Below, one piece after another: positions 29,809-37,508 of a stretch of 64,000 nucleotides of DNA. Every line of letters starts with the position of its first letter. Position 1 is the first letter of the stretch. Origin of the DNA: Spiribacter curvatus (GTDB taxonomy: Bacteria; Pseudomonadota; Gammaproteobacteria; Nitrococcales; Nitrococcaceae); contig NC_022664.1 of NCBI RefSeq assembly GCF_000485905.1, positions 1,240,001 through 1,304,000 of the forward strand, read 5' to 3'. The position numbers and the translations under genes were made by a program. The notes beneath the pieces are model-generated. The model did not search any database. It worked only from the letters and a program-made list of their open reading frames with translations, and was not told the origin of the DNA.

Positions 29809-31404
29809 TCACTCCTGGTCCCGTGGACGAATGGATTCGTTGATGACTTCGGCACTGAATGTCGCCTTGAGTGCCGCAATATTCGGATCGGCCTCAATCT
29901 GCTCCCGGGCCCGGGCCTGTCGATCGCTCGCCACCCTTTCCGCGGCAGCGGCCGGTGTCTCGCTGCTGACCGGCCCCACCCGGATATCGACACTGAGTGC
30001 CTCACCGAAGTGCTCGGACAACGCCTCCGCGAGCCGCACGGTCACATTGTCGTTGACGAGATGCCGGTGCCCTTCATCGATCTGCAGCGTGACGCGCTGG
30101 CCATCCCGCGCCACCCAGTCGCAGTGATTGGCAAGCGCTTGTGCCATTCCGCTCAATGACAACGCGGCTGCCAGCCGGTGCCAGTCCTCATTACCGGCAG
30201 GCGTTGTTGCGGCCGGTGGTGCCGCGATTGGCGGCGCCGGTGGCTGGCTGTCGCCTGCCGCCGGTCGCGCAGGTGCAGGCCGCGATGGTGCCGGCGCTTG
30301 CGGCGTGCCCCCACCACTGTCGGGCTCAAACGCCAGCATCCGCAACAGAATCATCTCAAAGCCGGCGCGCGGATCCGGGGCGAGCGGCAGATCGCGGCGC
30401 CCATGGAGGACAATCTGATAGAGCAACTGCACCCACGCGGCATCCAGGCGTTCTGACAGGCCGGCAAGGCGCGCACCCTCGGGAGTTTCGGCGTCAAACA
30501 TGGATGGCACGGTCTGGGCGAGCGAGAGTTGGTGCAGCATGGCGAGCAGTTCCGCGAGGGCTTCCGCAAAATCCGGCGAGGTCTCAGCCATCCGAGCGAC
30601 GGTATCGAGCAGCCCGGGACCGTCGCCCTCACTGAGGCGTTCGAGCAGATCGAGCACGAAATCATGATCAATGCTGCCCAGCATATCGCGGACTTCGGCA
30701 TCCACCAGTTGCCCGCCGCCGAAGGCAAGCGCCTGATCGGTCAGGCTGAGGGCATCCCGCATGCTGCCATCGGCGGCGCGGGCAAGACGCTCGATGGCGG
30801 ATTTCTCCGCCTCGATGCCCTCCTCCGCGCTGATTTTCTCGAGCTGGCCGCCGATCATGTCCGGCATCAACGGCTTGAGATTGAACTGCAGACAGCGTGA
30901 GAGCACTGTCACCGGCAGGCGCTGCGGGTCGGTGGTCGCCAGCAGGAATTTCACATGCTCAGGTGGCTCTTCAAGCGTTTTCAATAACGCATTGAAGCTG
31001 TGCGTGGAGAGCATGTGGACTTCGTCGATCAGATAGATCTTAAAGCGCCCGCGGGTGGGTGCGTACTGGACGTTATCCAACAGATCGCGGGTGTCTTCGA
31101 CTTTAGTACGCGACGCCGCATCGACCTCAATCAGATCGACGAAACGGCCCGCATCGATCTCGGCACAGGCAGCGCAGGTTCCGCAGGGGATGTCAGTGAT
31201 TCCCTTTGATTCACAGTTGAGGCACTTGGCGAGGATACGCGCGACCGTCGTCTTCCCGACGCCCCGCGTCCCGGTGAACAGATAGGCGTGATGCAGGCGC
31301 CCGTTGGCAAGGCCATTGCCAAGCGCCCGGAGCACATGGGCCTGACCGACCATTTCATCGAAGCGGTGGGGGCGCCACTTCCGCGCCAGTACCTGATAAC
31401 CCAT
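29809..31404 (-). CDS. dnaX: DNA polymerase III subunit gamma/tau
   Basis: This 531-residue protein is the clamp-loader ATPase. It has Walker A GTRGVGKTTVARIL near residue 45, a zinc module (CLNCESKG...CGTCAAC), and Walker B/sensor LIDEVHMLSTHSFNALLKTLEEPP. A lid domain, then a proline- and alanine-rich linker (about 365-420) and a tau-type C-terminal domain follow. It is shorter than E. coli tau (643), mostly in the linker and C-terminus. I see no A-rich slippery run of the E. coli kind, so a separate gamma form from frameshifting is not supported. It is downstream of the SRP RNA gene. Confidence 0.96.
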   Translation of the reverse strand: MGYQVLARKWRPHRFDEMVGQAHVLRALGNGLANGRLHHAYLFTGTRGVGKTTVARILAKCLNCESKGITDIPCGTCAACAEIDAGRFVDLIEVDAASRTKVEDTRDLLDNVQYAPTRGRFKIYLIDEVHMLSTHSFNALLKTLEEPPEHVKFLLATTDPQRLPVTVLSRCLQFNLKPLMPDMIGGQLEKISAEEGIEAEKSAIERLARAADGSMRDALSLTDQALAFGGGQLVDAEVRDMLGSIDHDFVLDLLERLSEGDGPGLLDTVARMAETSPDFAEALAELLAMLHQLSLAQTVPSMFDAETPEGARLAGLSERLDAAWVQLLYQIVLHGRRDLPLAPDPRAGFEMILLRMLAFEPDSGGGTPQAPAPSRPAPARPAAGDSQPPAPPIAAPPAATTPAGNEDWHRLAAALSLSGMAQALANHCDWVARDGQRVTLQIDEGHRHLVNDNVTVRLAEALSEHFGEALSVDIRVGPVSSETPAAAAERVASDRQARAREQIEADPNIAALKATFSAEVINESIRPRDQE

Positions 31405-31445
31405 ACTCTGAGTATACCATCGGCATGGGCGGACAAGAGAGAAAA

Positions 31446-31554
31446 GGCGGGGACGCCAGCCACACCCCGGCGCCCGAATCCACCGCTACCGCTGCTCCCT
31501 TCCGGGCCTGACGGGGTTCGCGGTTTATCGTCGCGAGGGGACCAGCGCCACCGC
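31446..31554 (-). ncRNA. ffs: Signal recognition particle 4.5S RNA
   Basis: The minus strand carries the universal SRP RNA apical core: CAGGCCCGGAAGGGAGCAGC with its GGAA tetraloop matches E. coli CAGGTCCGGAAGGAAGCAGC. Arms on both sides can pair into one long hairpin of about 109 nt (5' GCGGTGGCGC against 3' GGCGTCCCCGC), followed by TTTTC as a terminator tail. It pairs with Ffh for membrane-protein targeting. It sits just upstream of dnaX, a common gammaproteobacterial location. The ends are estimated from pairing. Confidence 0.93.
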
Positions 31555-31607
31555 ATTTGTATGGTAACAGCACACCGGACTGCGCGCTAACGGAAAGGAT
31601 TGCAGCC

Positions 31608-32780
31608 ATGACCCGCATTGCAGAGATATTCACGATCTTTCTGCGCCTGGGGCTCATCGCGTTCGGCGGGCCGGTGGCCCACCTCGGCTACTTTCATCGG
31701 TGGTTTGTCCAGGATCGGCGCTGGCTGGCTGATGCAACCTACAGCCAGACACTCGCCCTGTGCCAATTACTGCCGGGGCCGACAAGCAGCCAGACCGGCT
31801 TCGCGATCGGCCTGCATCGCGGCGGGCTGATGGGCGGAATGGCCGCCTGGCTAGGCTTCACGCTCCCGTCAGCCACATTGATGATCGCCATGGGCGTCGG
31901 CCTCAGCCAGCTCGGGGGCATCGATCATGCCGGCTGGCTGACCGGCTTGAAGCTGGCCGCCGTTGCAGTGGTCGCCCATGCACTCTATGGCATGACACGC
32001 CAGCTCTGCCCCGACCGCGCGAGGCAACTCATCGCCCTCGCCAGTGCGCTCGCAGTCAGCCTCGTCCCGGGCGCTGTCGGTCCGTTCGTGGTCATAATCG
32101 GCGGTGCCGCGGCCGGGCTTTTACTCTTCCAGAGCGCTCCAGCGCCCCATGCCGATCTGGGCGGCTCGGTGAGCCGGCGCCAGGCGATCGCAGCGCTCAT
32201 CCTCTTCGCGCTTGGCCTGCTGATCCTGACTGGACCGTTCGGAGTCGCGCCGCTTTATTCAGCGCTCTATCGCAGTGGCGCACTGGTATTCGGTGGCGGG
32301 CATGTCGTACTGGCACTGCTCGAAGCGGGGCTGGTCGAGCCCGGGCTGATCGATCATGACCGTTTCATCGCCGGCTATGGCGCCGCCCAGGCGTTGCCGG
32401 GCCCACTATTCTCGTTCGGTGGTTTCCTCGGTGCCAGCGGTGTGGCCGACGCCCCGGTGGTCAGCGGACTGATCGCAACGGCGGCGATATTCGCGCCTGG
32501 GCTGTTGCTGGTGGTTGGTCTCCTGCCCTTCTGGCAGGCGGCGGGGCGCTATCCCGCATCGGGACGGGCACTGCCCGGTGTTAATGCCGCTGTCGTCGGG
32601 CTGTTGGCCGCGGTGCTCTGGGATCCGGTCATCATTACCGGTATCAGCACCATCAGCGAGGCCATCATTGCACTGATCGCACTGGCGCTCCTGTCCCTGA
32701 CGCGCACCCCACCATGGGCGGTGGTTGCGGGGTGCGCGCTCGCCGGAGTGGCACTGGGCTACTGGCCCTCCATCGCATAG
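31608..32780 (+). CDS. chrA: ChrA-family chromate transporter
   Basis: This protein has about 390 residues and the two homologous halves of long-chain ChrA: FLRLGLIAFGGPVAHLGYFHRWFV near the N-terminus and FGGGHVVLALLEAGLVEPG with ALPGPLFSFGGFLGA in the second half. About ten helices are predicted. ChrA exports chromate in exchange for sulfate in resistant bacteria, though some members have other roles. I chose MTRIAEIFTIF (31608), since the upstream extension lies in the SRP RNA promoter area. It ends 22 bases inside the convergent UbiH-type gene. Confidence 0.9.
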   Translation: MTRIAEIFTIFLRLGLIAFGGPVAHLGYFHRWFVQDRRWLADATYSQTLALCQLLPGPTSSQTGFAIGLHRGGLMGGMAAWLGFTLPSATLMIAMGVGLSQLGGIDHAGWLTGLKLAAVAVVAHALYGMTRQLCPDRARQLIALASALAVSLVPGAVGPFVVIIGGAAAGLLLFQSAPAPHADLGGSVSRRQAIAALILFALGLLILTGPFGVAPLYSALYRSGALVFGGGHVVLALLEAGLVEPGLIDHDRFIAGYGAAQALPGPLFSFGGFLGASGVADAPVVSGLIATAAIFAPGLLLVVGLLPFWQAAGRYPASGRALPGVNAAVVGLLAAVLWDPVIITGISTISEAIIALIALALLSLTRTPPWAVVAGCALAGVALGYWPSIA

Positions 32781-33937
32781 CGGAGCACCCGCCGCTTCAG
32801 CCAACCGCCGTGGTTGGCGATCTGCAGCCCAAACCCCCGTACCGGCGCGAATGGTCCGAGGGGCGCCGTGAATCCGACATGGAAGGCCGTCATGGTCGAC
32901 TGCATGAGCTGGTTATCGGGACGGCGCTCGCGCTCATAGGCGGCCAGTCGTGACGGATGCGACGCGGGCAGCCCGCGCCGATACGCCTCAGCGATCTGCT
33001 CAGCCAACGCCCGCGCGTCCCGAAGCCCGATGTTGACGCCCTGTCCGGCAAGCGGGTGGATGACATGCGCCGCATCCCCCACCAGCACGACATCATCCTG
33101 CCAGTAGCGCCGTGCATGCAGGCGCCGGATTGGAAAGCTACCCCGGGCATAAACCCCATCAATCAGGCCCAGATCCGTCGGGAAGGCCGCCTCCACCGCT
33201 TCAATGAAGTCGGCCTCACTCATCGCCTTGAGCAGTCGCGCCTTGTCAGGTGAGACATACCAGACCAGCGATGCCATGCCATTTGCCAGCGGTAATAGCG
33301 CCTGCGGCCCATCCGGAGTGAACCGCTGCCAGGTCTGCTGTCCCGCCGGCGGGTTCGGACGCACCGTCGCCACGACCGCATGCTGGCCATAATCCCCCTC
33401 CCAGACACCGATGCCGGCGCTGTCGCGGAGTCGTGATGCCGCGCCATCCGCCGCCACGGTCAAGGCCGGCGTCAACTCGCCCTCGCCCTCAAGAAAGAGC
33501 CTTGGGCCGTCATCACCCGGGCGGACATCCAATGGAGCCGCCGGCGCGTCCAGCTGCACTGACTCGAGCGTCGCGGCCGTATCGAGGAGGGCCGCCTGCA
33601 GGTGGTCGTTTTCGAGAAACACTCCCAGGCGGTCAAGACCCAAGTCCTCGGCGGTGAAGTGCAAGCGACCCGACGCGGCGATATCCCAGACCATCACTTC
33701 GTTGAAGTCGGCGAGCCGCTCATCATCCAGTGCCGGCCACGCACCGAGCGCCTGCAGATACTCAATGGACCGACCATTCAGGGCGGATACCCGCAGCCGC
33801 GGTGGCTCATCGCGACCGGGTCGGGCGGGCGGCTGCGCCTCGAGCACGCGCACCGGGATCCCCCGCCGGCCGAGATCCACAGCCACGGCCGCGCCAACCA
33901 TTCCACCACCGACCACGAGCACATTATCGTTGTTCAT
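32759..33937 (-). CDS. UbiH/UbiF/COQ6-type FAD-dependent hydroxylase
   Basis: This 392-residue flavoprotein has the Rossmann start NVLVVGGGMVGAAVAVDLGRRG and a middle ADGAASRLR. The UbiH/COQ6 signature is GDAAHVIHPLAGQGVNIGLRDARALA. Such enzymes hydroxylate the aromatic ring of ubiquinone precursors. Which ring position this one uses (UbiH, UbiF, UbiI or UbiM type) cannot be decided here. It overlaps the sulfatase-fold gene by 14 bases, so the two are co-transcribed. No other ubi gene is nearby. Confidence 0.85.
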   Translation of the reverse strand: MNNDNVLVVGGGMVGAAVAVDLGRRGIPVRVLEAQPPARPGRDEPPRLRVSALNGRSIEYLQALGAWPALDDERLADFNEVMVWDIAASGRLHFTAEDLGLDRLGVFLENDHLQAALLDTAATLESVQLDAPAAPLDVRPGDDGPRLFLEGEGELTPALTVAADGAASRLRDSAGIGVWEGDYGQHAVVATVRPNPPAGQQTWQRFTPDGPQALLPLANGMASLVWYVSPDKARLLKAMSEADFIEAVEAAFPTDLGLIDGVYARGSFPIRRLHARRYWQDDVVLVGDAAHVIHPLAGQGVNIGLRDARALAEQIAEAYRRGLPASHPSRLAAYERERRPDNQLMQSTMTAFHVGFTAPLGPFAPVRGFGLQIANHGGWLKRRVLRYAMEGQ

Positions 33938-35561
33938 CCGAACGCCTCCTTAGTGACGCCATTGTGGGATCGACAGCCTCCGACGCGGGCGCAGCGTCGA
34001 ACACAGTCAAGAGCTGGCCGCGCAACTCAGCCAATGTTCCTGCCGACTCCGGCGGCGGCATGACACCGGATCGGAATCCATACGCCTTGAAGCGATCAGT
34101 GAGATCAGAATCGTTGGCGATAATGTGGACCGGTACGGATCGCGCGCTCGAATCACCCGTGATCAGCGGGGCTGGCTGATGATCCCCGAGCAGGACCAGC
34201 ACCCCGTCACCCAGTGATCTGGCCGCCCATTCGCCAGCGGTTCGCAGGGCGTAGTCAACGGCGCGCTGGTAGTGGTCGCGGATGCGGTCGCCGTCGCCCC
34301 AGACCTCACCCGGCGCCGGACCGGCATCGGCCCAGCGCTGGAATACCGCACCATCGCCGATTCGATCCCAGTCAATAATGGGCAGGATCGGTGTCCAGGG
34401 GGCATGGCTGCTGATCAGCGCGACCTCGGCGAAGACCGGCGCTGTGGTGTTGTCCCGCACGGCGCGCTGGAGGTAGTGCCAGGTATACTGATCGGGCATT
34501 GTCACCCAGTTGAGCGGTGGCCCCGCGTAATCGATCCGCGCATGGTCATCAATACGGTCGTAACCCCACTGCACACCTGCAGGCCACGGGTCAGTGATGG
34601 CCGGCATCAGGGCGACGGTCTCATACCCGGCCGTTGCAAAGTCCTGGATCAGCGATGGTTGATCGGCATTCAGGAACAGGTCATAGCGGATCTGATTGCT
34701 CATCCAATGACCGCTGAGCACGGTGCCATGGGCAAGCCATGACTGACCGCCCTGCACCGGCGATTCAAAGCGGCCAGTGGTGACATGCAGATCCGCGTCA
34801 TCCAGTGACGCGCGCAATTGCGACAGCGCGGCCTGGCCCACCGAGCGGTAACGCGGGTCGTCGAGCATGACCACGCCATAGGACTCGATGAAACCAACGA
34901 TCAGGTCCCGGTCCGCCAGCCGAGCCATGTCCCTATCCGCTCCATGGACAGGCTGCTCGAGCGCGTCGGCGAAACGGGCGCGTTCATGCGCGGTCCGGAT
35001 CACCCGCTCGGTCTGGTCGTTGAAGCGGATGATCGCCGGCGCATCCACTGCCATCCCGATCGGCGGCTGATCACGGTAATGCTGCATCAATAACCCGGCC
35101 GCCAGCACGCAGACACCCACCACACGCACCGCCACCGCACCGCGGGGTGAGACCAGTCGGCGCAGCGCCCAGGTCATCCCTATCCCGAGCGCCACAACAC
35201 CCAGTGCCGCCCCTGCCAGCGTCAGCCACGCGAGCGGTCGCCCAATGGCCCCCCGCAGCAGATGTTCGACCGAGGTCGCCAGCGGGACATCGATGAGCAG
35301 GTTCATGGGACGACCCAGTGCCCAACCCGTCGCCAGATCAGACAGCGCCAGCCCAAGCGCAACCAGGACAGCGAGCGCGACCGGCGGTGACAGCCAGCGC
35401 GCCATGCGGACGGGTGTCGTCATCATCAATCCGACGATGATCGCCGTTTCCGCCGCCAGCCAGGGGTAGGGGAATCGGGTATAGGGCATCCACCACTCGG
35501 GCATCACCAGAATCAGGTTCAGTGCCACCGCGAGCAGCAGACCGCCAGACAGAGGACGCAT
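33924..35561 (-). CDS. Membrane-bound sulfatase/phosphoglycerol-transferase-fold protein
   Basis: This protein has about 545 residues. Five to six N-terminal hydrophobic segments (to about residue 165) precede a periplasmic alkaline-phosphatase/sulfatase-superfamily domain. That domain has FIESYG (metal ligand region), GGQSWLAHGTVLSG (probable Ser nucleophile rather than Thr) and LLGDHQPAPLI (late metal-binding motif). The layout is like LtaS and OpgB (MdoB), which transfer phosphoglycerol. It is divergent from opgH, about 90 bases apart, so it might modify periplasmic glucans. That is an inference from context. The start at MRPLSGG is preferred over one 15 codons earlier. Confidence 0.75.
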   Translation of the reverse strand: MRPLSGGLLLAVALNLILVMPEWWMPYTRFPYPWLAAETAIIVGLMMTTPVRMARWLSPPVALAVLVALGLALSDLATGWALGRPMNLLIDVPLATSVEHLLRGAIGRPLAWLTLAGAALGVVALGIGMTWALRRLVSPRGAVAVRVVGVCVLAAGLLMQHYRDQPPIGMAVDAPAIIRFNDQTERVIRTAHERARFADALEQPVHGADRDMARLADRDLIVGFIESYGVVMLDDPRYRSVGQAALSQLRASLDDADLHVTTGRFESPVQGGQSWLAHGTVLSGHWMSNQIRYDLFLNADQPSLIQDFATAGYETVALMPAITDPWPAGVQWGYDRIDDHARIDYAGPPLNWVTMPDQYTWHYLQRAVRDNTTAPVFAEVALISSHAPWTPILPIIDWDRIGDGAVFQRWADAGPAPGEVWGDGDRIRDHYQRAVDYALRTAGEWAARSLGDGVLVLLGDHQPAPLITGDSSARSVPVHIIANDSDLTDRFKAYGFRSGVMPPPESAGTLAELRGQLLTVFDAAPASEAVDPTMASLRRRSDEQR

Positions 35562-35651
35562 CAGTCGATCCTGTGGTGAGGTGCCGAGGGCATTATGCCC
35601 GTGCAACTTCCATCCTGTGACATTGTCGATTCGATGTCAGGGAGGGTGTTG

Positions 35652-37508
35652 ATGCAAGACAAGAAACCAGCCGGCCAGAATACCACCTGGGCGCTCGTTG
35701 AGCCGGCGCTGCCGCTGCGCCGGGCGCTGATGGCGGTGCTGGCTGTCGCCAGCAGCGCACTGGGGATCCATTGGTTATGGACGCTGCTCCAGCCCGGCGG
35801 TGTCGGCGGTCTGGAGTGGCTGGTCATTGCGGCGTTCTCGATCACGTTCAGTGTTTCCTGCATTGCGTTCTGGACCATGATGGCGGGCATTTTGTTGCGT
35901 CTTGCAGGTCGACACCCCGTGACGCTGCGGCGTAACGCACCGGGCGCGGCGGATGCACCGGCACTCGCGAAGACCGCATTGGTCATGCCGGCCTACAACG
36001 AGGACATGGCCGATGTCGTTCACTGTCTCATGTCGACGCTACGCTCGCTGCACCAGACCGGTGAGAGCGACTGGTTCGATTGTTTTCTGCTGAGCGACAG
36101 CAGTGACCCCGCCCAGCGCGCGCGTGAGCGGGAGGGAATGGCGCGACTGCAGCGGCGTTTCCCAGACGGCCCGCGTCTCTATTATCGAGCGCGGGATGAG
36201 AACACCGGCCGCAAGCCCGGCAACATCCGCGATTTCTGCGAGCGCTGGGGCGCCGGTTATGAATACATGGTCGTTCTGGACGCCGACAGCCGCATGACAG
36301 GCGAAGCGTTGTTGACCCTTGTGCGTCGGATGGCCGCGAACCCGCAGGCGGGCATTATCCAAACGGTCCCACTGCCGGTGGGGCAGCGCACCATTCTAGG
36401 CCGCTTCCAGCAGCTGGCTGCGAGTCTGCATGCCCGTCATATCGCAAACGGGCTGGCATTCTGGCAGGGCAACAGCACCAATTACTGGGGACATAACGCC
36501 ATCATTCGGATCGCGGATTTCCAGGCCTGCTGCGGGCTCTCGCCGCTGCCCGGGCGGCCGCCGCTGGGCGGTGACATCATGAGTCACGACTATGTCGAGG
36601 CGGGTTTGATGCGCCGGCATGGACGCAGCGTGTATGTGCTTCCTGAGATCGGCGGCAGTTTTGAGGGCATGCCCGGCAACTTCGTCGACGATCTCAAGCG
36701 CGAGCGCCGCTGGTGCCAGGGTAATCTCCAGCATCTGCGCCTCCTCACGGGGCGTGGCTGGCGTCCGGTCACCCGGCTCAATTTCCTGCTCGGCGGGCTG
36801 GCCTATGTGACCGCGCCTCTCTGGTTGATGATGATCAGCGCTGGCGTCCTCGAAGCGGCACTGGCCACCGGGGGTGGACGCTGGGTCAGCGCCGCCGCCT
36901 CCGCACCCCAGTCAGCGATCAAACTGATTGGGCTGAGTCTGGTGATCCTCTTCCTGCCACGCCTGCTGGGCATCATGCTCGCCGTCGTGGATCGCGACAG
37001 CGCCGGGCGCAGGCCCGCACTGCTGCGGGGCAGCCTGCTTGAACTGCTGTTCGGCATCCTGCGCTCACCCCTCATGATGGTGCTCTACACAGGTTTTATC
37101 CTACGCATCCTCGCCGGGCGGCCGGCACGCTGGGACACTTCTCTGCGCGGTCGCCGGCGCATCCCTGCCGGTCAGGCCTGGCGGCTGGGCGGGTCAATCG
37201 CGGGTGGCACCCTGGCGGTGGCCCTGGGCGTGGCCATCACGGCGCCGCAATTGCTGCCCTGGCTGATGCCGGCCCTCGCTGGACCGATGCTGTTCCCGCT
37301 GTTCCTGCATGTCACCAGCCTGCTCGCGCCGGGCTGGCTGCCCGCCACCCCGGCGGAATCACGGCGACGCGTGCCCATGAATCCCACGGCCGTCGGTCAG
37401 GCGCCCACGGCGTCCGCGGTGTCCGCGGCCACTACCTTCGACACGCCACGCGAAGACTATCGGCCGATGCCGCTTCAGCCACTATCCGCACCGCCGTCGG
37501 GCGCCTGA
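35652..37508 (+). CDS. opgH: Osmoregulated periplasmic glucan glucosyltransferase OpgH, short form
   Basis: This protein has about 618 residues: two helices near residues 25-90, a GT2 glycosyltransferase domain, then five to six helices. The GT2 motifs include VMPAYNED, FDCFLLSDSSDP, VVLDADSRM, GGDIMSHDYVEAGLM and the product-site RERRWCQGNLQHLRLL (QRW-type). OpgH makes the beta-1,2-glucan backbone from UDP-glucose and exports it. The ATG at 35652 has GGGAGGG upstream. E. coli OpgH is about 847 residues. This one lacks most of the cytoplasmic N-terminal extension and is also trimmed at the C-terminus. The partner opgG is absent from the window. Its end overlaps lon by 34 bases, convergently. 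Confidence 0.88.
   Translation: MQDKKPAGQNTTWALVEPALPLRRALMAVLAVASSALGIHWLWTLLQPGGVGGLEWLVIAAFSITFSVSCIAFWTMMAGILLRLAGRHPVTLRRNAPGAADAPALAKTALVMPAYNEDMADVVHCLMSTLRSLHQTGESDWFDCFLLSDSSDPAQRAREREGMARLQRRFPDGPRLYYRARDENTGRKPGNIRDFCERWGAGYEYMVVLDADSRMTGEALLTLVRRMAANPQAGIIQTVPLPVGQRTILGRFQQLAASLHARHIANGLAFWQGNSTNYWGHNAIIRIADFQACCGLSPLPGRPPLGGDIMSHDYVEAGLMRRHGRSVYVLPEIGGSFEGMPGNFVDDLKRERRWCQGNLQHLRLLTGRGWRPVTRLNFLLGGLAYVTAPLWLMMISAGVLEAALATGGGRWVSAAASAPQSAIKLIGLSLVILFLPRLLGIMLAVVDRDSAGRRPALLRGSLLELLFGILRSPLMMVLYTGFILRILAGRPARWDTSLRGRRRIPAGQAWRLGGSIAGGTLAVALGVAITAPQLLPWLMPALAGPMLFPLFLHVTSLLAPGWLPATPAESRRRVPMNPTAVGQAPTASAVSAATTFDTPREDYRPMPLQPLSAPPSGA

Noticed and set aside
29809-31404. DnaX frameshift giving a gamma form
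   Set aside because: No A-rich slippery heptamer of the E. coli type or clear downstream hairpin was seen in this gene.
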